Shown piece by piece: positions 1-6,683 of a stretch of DNA of 26,556 bases. The notes beneath the pieces are model-generated. The model was not told the DNA's origin. It ran no database searches and saw nothing but the letters and a program-made list of their open reading frames with translations. Within the stretch, counting starts at the first letter, position 1. Every line of letters starts with the position of its first letter. The position numbers and the translations under genes are program-made. Origin of the DNA: Pseudomonadota bacterium (GTDB taxonomy: Bacteria > Pseudomonadota > Alphaproteobacteria > Rhizobiales > Xanthobacteraceae); NCBI GenBank assembly GCA_023386635.1, contig JAEWJH010000019.1:1-26556 (forward strand), read 5' to 3'.

Positions 1-14
1 CTTGCGGCGCTCCA

Positions 15-209
15 CCCAGCCAAGCTTGCGCAGGCTGGGCTTTGTCATGGGCGGCGATTTCGCTCCCCGGGACCGTAGCTTCCGGGGCGCGGACAGATGG
101 CTTTCGATCCTTGCGGGATCGAGGTCCATCTTGTTCCAGCGGGCTTTGGCCCGCCTTCGTCCGGCCCGCGTCCAGCCCTTTAATCTGGGCGGCCCCACTT
201 AGTTGGGGC
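15..209 (-). other. Run of five GC-rich hairpins, possible structured RNA
   Basis: Perfect short inverted repeats follow one another: 15-21 with 33-39 (with an inner GC-GCAA-GC on the minus strand), 65-70 with 82-87, 105-110 with 116-121, 139-144 with 149-154, and 192-197 with 204-209. Two read as tight 4- or 5-base loops. They lie downstream of the promoter at 329-356 on the minus strand. An open frame from an ATG at 127-129 (MDLDPARIESHL...) also runs to the left edge through the array but has no good ribosome site. No tRNA, tmRNA, RNase P or SRP RNA signature was seen. It could equally be a cluster of decayed intergenic palindromes. Confidence 0.35.
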
Positions 210-282
210 GGACGGCAAACCCAGGGCGTCCCGGACACACGGGTGCGAACCGTGGCGCGGGCGCCGTATCGTGCTCCACCAT
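199..282 (-). CDS. Possible 27-residue ORF (leader-peptide-like)
   Basis: An ATG at 280-282 is preceded by AGAGG (290-294 on the minus strand) at 7-base spacing. It opens 27 codons beginning MVEHDTAPAPRF and ending at TAA (199-201). The start lies about 40 bases after the expected transcription start of the promoter at 329-356. The stop codon falls in the loop of a GC hairpin (192-209). Promoter, ribosome site, tiny ORF and hairpin together resemble a leader peptide, but the residues show no run of a single amino acid and no family is recognised. It may not be translated. Confidence 0.3.
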   Translation of the reverse strand: MVEHDTAPAPRFAPVCPGRPGFAVRPN

Positions 283-328
283 CAAGACGCCTCTAGATGA
301 CGCCCCTCGTGAGCAGGACAGAGATAGG

Positions 329-356
329 ATTATAGGCACATAGGAATAAAGTCAAG
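329..356 (-). promoter_or_regulatory. Strong sigma-70-like promoter reading toward the left edge
   Basis: On the minus strand CTTGAC (351-356; TTGACT if shifted by one) is followed after 15-16 bases by a perfect TATAAT (329-334). This is one of the best promoter matches in the window and resembles the rhizobial housekeeping consensus, although the spacer is one or two bases short. Transcription would start near 320 and run left into the small ORF and hairpin array at 1-282. What it drives lies partly outside the window. Confidence 0.55.
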
Positions 357-379
357 AGCTTTGAAACGCCACGCTTCCT

Positions 380-476
380 CCCCGTCATCACCGGGCTTGT
401 CCCGGTGATCCCGATCAGGTGAACACATGTGCCGCCTAAGCGGGATGGCCGGGTCAAGCCCGGCCATGACGGGATG
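380..476. repeat. Bipartite palindromic intergenic repeat, copy A
   Basis: Two hairpins of the CCGGGCTTGTCCCGG type flank a spacer containing CCCGATCAGG and GCCTAAGCG. A second copy with the same order and spacer lies at 8991-9080. Such BIME-like elements are scattered between genes in Bradyrhizobium-type genomes. ORFs through it give the usual 'SWPGLTRPS' type of artefact. Confidence 0.75.
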
Positions 477-487
477 GAAGGAGCGCG

Positions 488-511
488 CCTCTCTCGGAGC
501 CTCATGGTGAG
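488..511. repeat. Short repeat CCTCTCTCGRAGCCTCATGG, copy 1
   Basis: The 24-base string matches 806-829 with one mismatch. It belongs to the 'CCTCATGGTGAGGAGC' family of intergenic palindromes. A hairpin with a TTGA loop follows directly at 518-537, and another GC hairpin lies near 539-556. Confidence 0.6.
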
Positions 512-600
512 AGCTTGCCCTCGGGCTTGACCCGAGGGAGCCCGGCGAAGCCGGGCGTCTCAAACTATGGACTACTGCGGGACTGTGGCCGCCTCGCCCT

Positions 601-637
601 TCGAGACGCGATGCTGCGCATCGCTCCTCAGGATGAG
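601..637. repeat. Intergenic repeat of the 'GCGCATCGCTCCTCAGGATGAG' type
   Basis: The stretch carries TCGAGACGCGATGCTGCGCA followed by TCGCTCCTCAGGATGAG. This is the familiar half-element of a palindromic family in Bradyrhizobium and relatives. It is part of the repeat-dense stretch that fills 380-880 and explains the absence of genes there. Confidence 0.5.
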
Positions 638-664
638 GCGGAGGAAGATTGTGCACGCCTCTCT

Positions 665-790
665 CCCCGTCATGCCCGCACGTGTTGCGGGCATCCACGA
701 CTTGCTGTCTTTCCGCGCACCAAAAACGTGGATGGCCGGGACGTAAGCGCGTTTACGCGCGTCTTCGCGCGCTATACCCGGCCATGACGC
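665..790. repeat. Nested palindromic repeat
   Basis: The outer arms read CGTCATGCC at the left and GGCCATGACG at the right. Inside are a hairpin of GCCCGCA with TGCGGGC and the matching CCACG and CGTGG strings near 695-732. This is the same kind of element as copy A, with different internal sequence. Confidence 0.6.
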
Positions 791-805
791 GGTGGGAGCA
801 GCACA

Positions 806-829
806 CCTCTCTCGAAGCCTCATGGTGAG
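806..829. repeat. Short repeat CCTCTCTCGRAGCCTCATGG, copy 2
   Basis: This matches 488-511 with one base changed and continues into GAGGAGCCGCG, the more complete form of the family. The element ends near 875, just before the stop of the minus-strand gene at 934. Confidence 0.6.
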
Positions 830-933
830 GAGCCGCGCCGGCGCGCACAGCGAAGGCGCGGCCTCTCGAACCAGAAGCAATCCGTCAGGATCGCGTCAAA
901 GAAGATGGGCGGGCGCGCTGCTGCCGCCGCCCC

Positions 934-1920
934 TTAGAGCTTGAACGACTCCAGCGTCGAGGGATGAAACAGTTCCTCCGGCGTCACCACGCGCGGCGAC
1001 AGGCCCTGGCTGTGGTGATGCGCGAAGAACGTCTCCAGCGTCTTGCGGTTCGGCGCGACGCCGTAGGACCAGAAGTCCTCGCCCATGGTCTGACGCGCTT
1101 CGGTGAGCCGTTCCTCGACGAACGGCAGCGTCACCTTGGTCGCCGACGTGTCGCTCAACGACTCCAGCGCCTTCGCCTTTGCCTGATCGAACGCTTTCAG
1201 CACCGCGCCGGGCAGCCACGGATGCTGCTCGGCGAGTTCGCGCCGCACGCCGACGATGTGCATGATCGGAAAGATGCCGGTGCGCTTGAAATAGTCCTTC
1301 GCCGCCGCGACCGGATCGGGGAACAGCCAGCCGACATTCGGCGTGCCGGCCGGCAGCGACGGCGGACGCGGCGCCATGAAGCCGTCGATCGCGCCTTCGG
1401 CCAAAAGCCGCGAAATGCTTTTGCCTTCGGGCGCGGCCTCGAGCTTGATCTCCGGCGGCAGTTTCAGCGCGATCTTCTCCGGCCGGTCGGCATCCTCGAT
1501 GCCGCCGCGCACCCAGGTGACGTCCGAGGGCTTCACACCGAAATCGTCCTGCAGCAGCGCGCGCGCCCAGACATTCGCCGTGAGCTGATATTCCGGCAGG
1601 CCGATCTTCCTGCCCTTCAGATCCTGCGGCTTCTTGATACGATCGGTGCGGACATAGAGCGAGGTGTGGCGGAACGCGCGCGACACGAAGGCTGGCACGC
1701 CGACATAGGGGAAATTGCCCATGGCGGTCTTCACCGTCGAACTCGACAGCGACAGTTCGCAGATATCGAACTCGGCATTACGGAACGCACGGAAGAAGAT
1801 TTCTTCCGGTGACAGCGTCATGCAGACGGGATCGACGCCGTCGATCTGCACCGTCCCGTCGATCAGCGCGCGGGTGCGGTCATAGGGTCCGACGGCGACG
1901 GAGAGCTTCAGCTTCGACAT
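934..1920 (-). CDS. 4,5-dihydroxyphthalate decarboxylase-like protein
   Basis: The 328-residue product starts MSKLKLSVAVGPYDRTRALIDG and contains RKIGLPEYQLTANVWARALL, VTWVRGGIEDADRPEK and an EGAIDGFMAPRPP stretch. These are typical of the family annotated as 4,5-dihydroxyphthalate decarboxylase, which has a type II periplasmic-binding-protein fold. No signal peptide is visible, so a cytoplasmic enzyme is more likely than a transport receptor. GGGGGAAACA precedes the ATG. It follows soxD by 101 bases, but a hairpin terminator lies between (1972-2003), so membership in the sox operon is doubtful. The true substrate is unknown; many family members are not phthalate enzymes. The family is fairly sure, the reaction is not. 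Confidence 0.75.
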   Translation of the reverse strand: MSKLKLSVAVGPYDRTRALIDGTVQIDGVDPVCMTLSPEEIFFRAFRNAEFDICELSLSSSTVKTAMGNFPYVGVPAFVSRAFRHTSLYVRTDRIKKPQDLKGRKIGLPEYQLTANVWARALLQDDFGVKPSDVTWVRGGIEDADRPEKIALKLPPEIKLEAAPEGKSISRLLAEGAIDGFMAPRPPSLPAGTPNVGWLFPDPVAAAKDYFKRTGIFPIMHIVGVRRELAEQHPWLPGAVLKAFDQAKAKALESLSDTSATKVTLPFVEERLTEARQTMGEDFWSYGVAPNRKTLETFFAHHHSQGLSPRVVTPEELFHPSTLESFKL

Positions 1921-1971
1921 TGTTTCCCCCGATTGTTGGCCTCGTTCTTAGGGGATACATGGCGCGCTGGC

Positions 1972-2003
1972 AAAACGGCTCGGCGCAGACGGCCTCTGCG
2001 CCG
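1972..2003 (-). terminator. Rho-independent terminator after soxD
   Basis: A perfect 9-bp stem (1981-1989 with 1995-2003) closes a 5-base loop. On the minus strand it is followed within 5 bases by TTTT (1972-1975). It sits 18 bases after the soxD stop and would end the soxYZBCD transcript. Confidence 0.6.
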
Positions 2004-2021
2004 GAAGCATGGTGATACGTC

Positions 2022-2696
2022 TTATTCCACCTTGCCGGCGGACTTGTCCTCCGGCGTCACGTCGATCACCCGCGCGCGGCCGGTGATCTTGGCCTCCGGT
2101 TTACAGTCGCTCATGCAGGGCTTCGGGTTCCAGAAGCTCTTTTCCGACGTCTCGCGATCGTCCTCGAAGAAGCCGGCGGCGTTGGGCATCTTCACCTTGG
2201 CGAGCGTGTCCTTGGACAGCACGAATTTATCGTCGACCACATCGTTGAGATTGAGGACGTAAGCGACGACCGCATAAAGCTCGTCATTGGTCAGCGACTG
2301 CGCATCGCCGAACGGCATGGCGCGGCGGACGTAATCGAGCACGGTCGAGACGCTGCCGAAATAGGAGCCCACCGTCTTCACCGGATCGGGCGACGCGATC
2401 GAACCGGCGCCGCCGGAAAGCTGCGGCCAGCGGCCGGCGCTTTCGCCGAACTCGCCGTGGCAGGCCGCGCATTTGGCCATGTAAATCTCTTCGCCCTGCT
2501 TCACCGAACCTTGGCCCGGAGGCGCGCCCTGCCCGTCCGGACGAATGTCGATGTCCCAGCCGGCGATCTGCTCCGCGGTCGCGGGCTGGCCGATGTGGAG
2601 GCGCGCGTCCGGTTTCGCAGTTTGCGCCGATGCACCAGCGCATCCGGGCAGCAACGCGGCGATGGCGACGAGCGCGATCTTACGACACTTCGACAT
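2022..2696 (-). CDS. soxD: SoxD, c-type cytochrome subunit of sulfane dehydrogenase SoxCD
   Basis: SoxD accepts electrons from the molybdenum subunit SoxC when the SoxY-bound sulfane sulfur is oxidised. The 224-residue protein has an export signal, one haem motif CAACH at 76-80 and a likely methionine ligand at 127 (RRAMPFGD). A C-terminal CMSDC lies at 194-198. Paracoccus SoxD is a larger dihaem protein; this is the short single-haem form. The N-terminus LLPGC (15-19) resembles a lipobox, so membrane anchoring is possible, although cleavage after ASA is the alternative. The ATG (2694-2696) lies inside soxC, with a 17-base overlap that implies translational coupling. It is the last sox gene before the terminator. 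Confidence 0.92.
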   Translation of the reverse strand: MSKCRKIALVAIAALLPGCAGASAQTAKPDARLHIGQPATAEQIAGWDIDIRPDGQGAPPGQGSVKQGEEIYMAKCAACHGEFGESAGRWPQLSGGAGSIASPDPVKTVGSYFGSVSTVLDYVRRAMPFGDAQSLTNDELYAVVAYVLNLNDVVDDKFVLSKDTLAKVKMPNAAGFFEDDRETSEKSFWNPKPCMSDCKPEAKITGRARVIDVTPEDKSAGKVE

Positions 2697-3945
2697 TCTC
2701 GACCTCGCCGTCCGGCTTCACCGCATAAGTCTGGATGCCGTTGTTGTGATAGATGGAGTTGACGCCGCGGATCTTGCGCAAGTCGTCCTTGCTCGGCTGC
2801 ACATAGCCGGTCTCGTCGATGACGCGCGACTGCAGCAGCCACGGCTCGCCGTTCCACTGCGTCTGCGCGTAGAACCGCACGCAGGCCTTGTCGAGCACGA
2901 GACCGTCGATGGTCGCCTCGCGCCAGTTGCGCCCGCCGTCGAGCGAGACGTCGACGCGCTTGACCTTGCCGCGACCCGACCAGGCCAGACCCGAGATCAC
3001 CGTGAAGCCCTTGCCCTTGATCGGCGCCTGCGGCGATGGCGAGGTGATGATCGACTTCGCATCCATGACGAAGGTGTGCTTGCGTGCTTTGCCGTCGGCG
3101 AGCAGATCGGTGTATTTCGACGTCTCCTCGCGCGTCTCCCACTGCTCGTCGCCGAGCTTGAGCCGGCGCAGCCACTTCACCCACATATTGCCTTCCCAGC
3201 CCGGCACGACGAGCCGCGCGGGATAGCCGTTCTCCGGCCGCAGCATCTCGCCGTTCATGCGGTACGCGACGAGGCAGTCGTCGAGGATTTTCGACAGCGG
3301 GATCGAGCGCGTCATCGCCGCGGCGTCGGCACCTTCAGCCAGCACCCACTTCGCGGCGGGCTTGATGCCGGATTCCGCCAGCAGCACCTTCAGCGGCACG
3401 CCGGTATATTCCACGCAATGCACCATGCCGTGGGTGTACTGGCAGCCATTGAGTTGCGCGCCGCGCCACTCCATGCCGGAATTTGCGGCGCATTCGAGGA
3501 AGTAGATGCGGTTGACGCGCGGGAAGCGTTTGAGGTCGTCGAGCGTGAAGATCATCGGACGCTCGACCAGACCGTGGATCATCAGCCGATAATCCTGCGG
3601 GGCGACCTCGGCGACCCCGGAGTGATGCCGCTCGAAGCACAGACCGTTCGGCGTGATGATGCCGTCGAGTTCGTGCAGCGGCGTGAAGCTCACCGACGAT
3701 TCACGGCTCGCGGTGAGCCATTCGACGTCGCGGCGGATCACATGCTTTTCAAATTTCGACGGCGAGCCGTAAGGATGCGCGACCACGCCCTCGCCCAGCG
3801 CCTTGCTCCAGTCGGCGACGTTCGGCGGCAGGTTCTTCGCATCTTGTGCAATGACGGGCGACGCGACACCGGCCGCGACCAGACCCGACGCCGTAGCAAG
3901 AAACCGACGCCGCGACGGACTTGCGGGGACGTTCGTGTCACTCAT
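2680..3945 (-). CDS. soxC: SoxC, molybdenum subunit of sulfane dehydrogenase
   Basis: SoxC is a sulfite-oxidase-fold enzyme that removes six electrons from the cysteine-bound sulfane sulfur on SoxYZ in the periplasm. The 421-residue protein has a Tat signal (SRRRFL at 11-16), an N-terminal molybdopterin domain with ERHHSG (105-110), the molybdenum-ligand Cys152 in ECAANSG, and a C-terminal Mo-co dimerisation domain. The open frame extends upstream, but the ATG at 3943-3945 is chosen because it gives the Tat signal and has GGGAAG at good spacing. That ribosome site lies in a hairpin (3952-3976). soxB ends 74 bases upstream; soxD overlaps the 3' end. Its presence implies full oxidation of thiosulfate to sulfate rather than sulfur storage. 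Confidence 0.95.
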   Translation of the reverse strand: MSDTNVPASPSRRRFLATASGLVAAGVASPVIAQDAKNLPPNVADWSKALGEGVVAHPYGSPSKFEKHVIRRDVEWLTASRESSVSFTPLHELDGIITPNGLCFERHHSGVAEVAPQDYRLMIHGLVERPMIFTLDDLKRFPRVNRIYFLECAANSGMEWRGAQLNGCQYTHGMVHCVEYTGVPLKVLLAESGIKPAAKWVLAEGADAAAMTRSIPLSKILDDCLVAYRMNGEMLRPENGYPARLVVPGWEGNMWVKWLRRLKLGDEQWETREETSKYTDLLADGKARKHTFVMDAKSIITSPSPQAPIKGKGFTVISGLAWSGRGKVKRVDVSLDGGRNWREATIDGLVLDKACVRFYAQTQWNGEPWLLQSRVIDETGYVQPSKDDLRKIRGVNSIYHNNGIQTYAVKPDGEVENVEVS

Positions 3946-3951
3946 GGCGCT

Positions 3952-3976
3952 TCCCGGAGTAAAAGTTTCTCCGGGA
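3952..3976 (-). promoter_or_regulatory. Hairpin masking the soxC ribosome-binding site
   Basis: On the minus strand TCCCGGAG and CTCCGGGA form a perfect 8-bp stem around a 9-base A/T-rich loop. The 3' arm contains GGGA, which is the Shine-Dalgarno of soxC 6-7 bases before its ATG. No T-run follows, so it is not a typical terminator. Confidence 0.45.
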
Positions 3977-4019
3977 GTCGTATCACATAGCGCCTTTTGA
4001 ATGTAAGGGAGAATCCGCG

Positions 4020-5705
4020 CTACGCACCGCGGATTTTCACCGAGTCGCCGGGCTGGATGCGCACGGTCTTTTGCTTCGCCACGTAGCGCTCGACCAGGTC
4101 CCACACCGGCGGGCCTTCGGTTCCCTCGTTGACGCTGGCCCAGCCGGCCACGGTGTAGTCGCGCTTCGGGTCGATCGCCTGCCCGGTCTTGAGCGCGGTC
4201 ATCTCCGAGATGCGCTGCCCCGCCGGCTTGCCGATATCGATGGTGTAGCCGAGCCCGCCGCAGCGCACCATGTCGCCGCCCTGCTGGTAGTACGGGTCGG
4301 GATTGAACAGGTTGTCGGCGACGTCCTCGAGCACTTCCTTGAGCCGCTCGCCGCTCATGGTCATGCGGTACACCGCCGGATAGGTGATCGCGGTGGCGTT
4401 GTGGATGTCCTCCATGGTGATCGCCTGCCCCGGCAGCACGCTGGTGCCCCAGCGGAAGCCCGGCGACAGCGCGATCTCGGCGTCGCGTTCCTGCAGCAGC
4501 GCGGCGCAGATCAGATCGTCGAAGGTACCGGCGAAGTTGCCGCGCCGGTACAGGAGCGAGTCGGTGCGGCCGACCTCGCGCCTGAGCTCGGCGGCGAACG
4601 GCGCGCGTGCTTTCTCGACCGCGGCGGCCATCTCGGCGTCCGGCGCGATCACATCGGCGAACAGCGGGATCAGCTTGTAGCGGAAGCCTTTGACGGCGCC
4701 GCCCTGCACGTCGAGATCGAGCCGCGAAACGAACTTGCCGTGGCAGCCGGACGCTATCAGCAGCGTGTTGCCGACCTTCACCGCCTCCGGCAGCGCGTCG
4801 TGGGTATGGCCCGTCAGGATCACGTCGATGCCGTCGACGCGCGAGGCGAGCTTGCGGTCGACATCGAAGCCGTTGTGCGAGAGGAGCACGACGAGTTGCG
4901 CGCCTTCCTTGCGCACCTTCTCGACATTGGCCCGCACGTCATCCTCGCGGATGCCGAACGACCAGTTCGGCACCATCCAGCGCGGATTGGCGACCGGAGT
5001 ATACGGGAACGCCTGCCCGAGCACCGCGATCTTGACGCCGCCGCGCTCGAACATCTTGTACGGCTCGAACACCGGCTCCTGCCAGTCGTTGTCGCGGACG
5101 TTGAGCGCGAGGAACGCGAAGTCCTGCGACTTGATCAGCTCCTTCACCCGGTCTTCGCCATAGGTGAATTCCCAGTGGCCGGTCATCGCGTCGGGCTTGA
5201 GAAGCTTCATGCAGTCGGCCATGTCCTGGCCCTTGGTCTGCAGCGCGCCGAGCGAACCCTGCCAGGTGTCGCCGCCATCGAGCAGCAGCACGCGGTCGCC
5301 GCCGCGCTCCGCCCGCACCGACTTGATCACGGTCGCGGCCCGGTCGAGGCCGCCGATCCGGCCGTAGGTTTTCGCCAGCGCCTCGAAATCCTCGAAGGTC
5401 AGCGCATAGGCTTCGGCCGATTTTTCCGGAATGCCGTAGCGCTGCAGGAACGCCTTGCCGGTGATGTGCGGCGGCTGCCCTTTCGCATCGCCGACGCCGA
5501 GATTGAGCGACGGCTCGCGGAAATAGAGCGGCGCCAACTGGCCGTGGATATCGGTGATGTGCAGCAGTGTGACGTTGCCGACCGGCTCGAACTTCAGGAG
5601 ATCGGCCTGCGTTAGCCGCTGCTGCGCGAAACCGCGCGCGCCGGTGAATGGCAAAACGGCAGCCGTCGCCGCCGCGAGCTGAAGCAGATCGCGCCTCGAA
5701 AACAT
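4020..5705 (-). CDS. soxB: SoxB, thiosulfohydrolase
   Basis: SoxB hydrolyses the terminal sulfone of SoxY-cysteine S-thiosulfonate and releases sulfate in the periplasm. The 561 residues carry a Tat signal (FSRRDLLQL at 2-10). They also carry the dimanganese calcineurin-like phosphoesterase motifs: TDIHG (51-55), DGGDTW (143-148), the SoxB-typical GHWEFTYG (176-183), SHNG (276-279) and GHTHD (299-303). A 5'-nucleotidase C-terminal domain follows. The length is normal for the family. The ATG is at 5703-5705 with AGGTGCGGA directly before it. soxZ ends 50 bases upstream with a terminator hairpin in the gap. This gene is the standard marker of thiosulfate oxidation. Confidence 0.97.
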   Translation of the reverse strand: MFSRRDLLQLAAATAAVLPFTGARGFAQQRLTQADLLKFEPVGNVTLLHITDIHGQLAPLYFREPSLNLGVGDAKGQPPHITGKAFLQRYGIPEKSAEAYALTFEDFEALAKTYGRIGGLDRAATVIKSVRAERGGDRVLLLDGGDTWQGSLGALQTKGQDMADCMKLLKPDAMTGHWEFTYGEDRVKELIKSQDFAFLALNVRDNDWQEPVFEPYKMFERGGVKIAVLGQAFPYTPVANPRWMVPNWSFGIREDDVRANVEKVRKEGAQLVVLLSHNGFDVDRKLASRVDGIDVILTGHTHDALPEAVKVGNTLLIASGCHGKFVSRLDLDVQGGAVKGFRYKLIPLFADVIAPDAEMAAAVEKARAPFAAELRREVGRTDSLLYRRGNFAGTFDDLICAALLQERDAEIALSPGFRWGTSVLPGQAITMEDIHNATAITYPAVYRMTMSGERLKEVLEDVADNLFNPDPYYQQGGDMVRCGGLGYTIDIGKPAGQRISEMTALKTGQAIDPKRDYTVAGWASVNEGTEGPPVWDLVERYVAKQKTVRIQPGDSVKIRGA

Positions 5706-5721
5706 TCCGCACCTATCAAAG

Positions 5722-5748
5722 AAAAACGGCGCGCATGGAGCGCGCCGT
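5722..5748 (-). terminator. Terminator or attenuator between soxZ and soxB
   Basis: On the minus strand CGGCGCGC and GCGCGCCG (5740-5747 with 5727-5734) form a perfect 8-bp stem with a 5-base loop. It is followed at once by TTTTTC. It lies 8 bases after the soxZ stop and 17 bases before the soxB start. This is a canonical intrinsic terminator placed inside the operon. Confidence 0.7.
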
Positions 5749-5755
5749 GTTGGCC

Positions 5756-6079
5756 TTAGCTGACGGTGATCTTGTCTTCACCGACGATCTTCGAACCGTC
5801 GTCATCGACCCAGGTCAGCACCACCGGACCGGATTCGGTCGCACGGAACTTGAACTGGATATACGGATTGGCGGCGATCGCCGGCTCGAAATCCGCCGAG
5901 AACACTTCCTTGCCGGCCACCGTGCAGGTGAACTTGTTGAGGATCTTGCGCGGGATGATCTCGCCCTTGGCGTTCTTGCGCTGACCCGATTCCATGACGT
6001 GCGCGACGAGCGCCTTGACCTCGACGATGTCGCCCTTCTTGGCTTCTTTCTTGTCGAGCTTGATGCGGGGTACTGCCAT
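5756..6079 (-). CDS. soxZ: SoxZ, sulfur-carrier complex subunit
   Basis: SoxZ pairs with SoxY to form the periplasmic carrier on which thiosulfate sulfur is processed. The 107 residues (MAVPRIKLDKKEAKKGD... to EDKITVS) form the usual all-beta SoxZ domain, with HVMESGQRKNAKGE and IIPRKILNKFTC. There is no signal peptide, as expected: SoxZ is co-exported with Tat-dependent SoxY. AGGAAC precedes the ATG. soxY lies 32 bases upstream, so the two are co-transcribed. Confidence 0.95.
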   Translation of the reverse strand: MAVPRIKLDKKEAKKGDIVEVKALVAHVMESGQRKNAKGEIIPRKILNKFTCTVAGKEVFSADFEPAIAANPYIQFKFRATESGPVVLTWVDDDGSKIVGEDKITVS

Positions 6080-6111
6080 TGTTCTGTTCCTTTATCCGTT
6101 AGCGCCGCGCG

Positions 6112-6564
6112 TCAGCCGCCGCAGCCGCCGATGGTGACCTTGACCTGCTTGCTGGTGGTGAACAGCGAGCCGTCGTTCATTTTCGCGATCGCGATGACGT
6201 TCTGCGTCTGCGCGAGACGGATGCGGACGTTCGCCTCCGCGACGCCGCTCTGCGGCGTGAAGTGGAAGGTCGCGACGCCGGCGCGCGGATTCTCGTCGGT
6301 CACGACCAGCACTTCCTGCACATAGGACTGCTCGGTCATCGGGCTCTCGACAGACACCGTCATCGGCACGGTGTTGCCGTTCTCGGCGATCTCGGGAAGA
6401 TCGAGCTTGATCTTGCCGTCCGCCGGCTTCTTGCCGCCGGTGAATTTCTCGATCAGCTCTGCGGAATCGTTCTTCGCAAACGCCGGCACGGACAACCCGC
6501 TCGCCAGCACCACCGCCCCCGCACCGACCGCGAGCGCTTGCCGGCGGTTGATCATCAACGTCAT
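6112..6564 (-). CDS. soxY: SoxY, sulfur-carrier subunit with swinging-arm cysteine
   Basis: SoxY carries sulfur covalently on a C-terminal cysteine through the Sox cycle. The 150-residue protein ends in the diagnostic GGCGG (146-150). It starts with a Tat signal (INRRQALAVGAG, 5-16), cleaved near AFA-K (30). The frame opens further upstream, but the ATG at 6562-6564 has AGGAGA at 7-base spacing and begins just before the twin arginines. It is the first gene of soxYZBCD and is transcribed from a promoter at 6642-6670 in the divergent region shared with soxA. Confidence 0.96.
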   Translation of the reverse strand: MTLMINRRQALAVGAGAVVLASGLSVPAFAKNDSAELIEKFTGGKKPADGKIKLDLPEIAENGNTVPMTVSVESPMTEQSYVQEVLVVTDENPRAGVATFHFTPQSGVAEANVRIRLAQTQNVIAIAKMNDGSLFTTSKQVKVTIGGCGG

Positions 6565-6641
6565 TTCAGGTCTCCTGCATAGTGTTCGCGCCACGGCTTG
6601 CTCATGCATCGCGAAGCGCAGACATTCAAATTTCGTGCGAG

Positions 6642-6670
6642 ACCATAACGGCTCTTTTCATTCAAAACAA
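6642..6670 (-). promoter_or_regulatory. Promoter of the soxYZBCD operon
   Basis: On the minus strand TTGTTT (6665-6670) and TATGGT (6642-6647) are separated by exactly 17 bases, about 80 bases before the soxY ATG. The -35 box overlaps the palindrome at 6666-6683. Confidence 0.5.
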
Positions 6671-6683
6671 TGCATGTATTGTT
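6666..6683. promoter_or_regulatory. Candidate SoxR operator between soxY and soxA
   Basis: The perfect inverted repeat AACAAT-N6-ATTGTT has a nearly palindromic centre (GCATGT). It lies in the 212-base divergent region, over the -35 box of soxY and beside a TTGTTC (6679-6684) that faces soxA. This is where a dimeric ArsR-family repressor would block both directions. Assigning it to SoxR is inference from position and from the soxR gene at 11050. Confidence 0.5.

Noticed and set aside
1..129. Open minus-strand frame MDLDPARIESHL... reaching the left edge
   Set aside because: No ribosome site, no recognisable domain in 43 codons, and it runs through a hairpin array. It is described under the array, not called as a gene.
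236..262. T-arm-like sequence (CACGG-TTCGCAC-CCGTG on the minus strand) suggesting a tRNA
   Set aside because: The conserved A58 is missing and no acceptor, D or anticodon stems could be built around it.
293..880. Open frames of 70-122 codons in the repeat block
   Set aside because: They read through palindromic repeats and give phrases such as SWPGLTRPS that recur wherever the repeat does. They are not genes.
2680..4104. Longer SoxC starting at 4104
   Set aside because: The extra 53 residues overlap the end of soxB, and the Tat signal begins right after the internal ATG at 3945, which has a ribosome site.
4071..5615. 514-codon open frame on the plus strand opposite soxB
   Set aside because: It is the antisense shadow of soxB in GC-rich DNA: Arg/His/Ala-rich, no family signature, no ribosome site. 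The same applies to the long frames opposite recJ, hom, the aminotransferase, phaC and argC.
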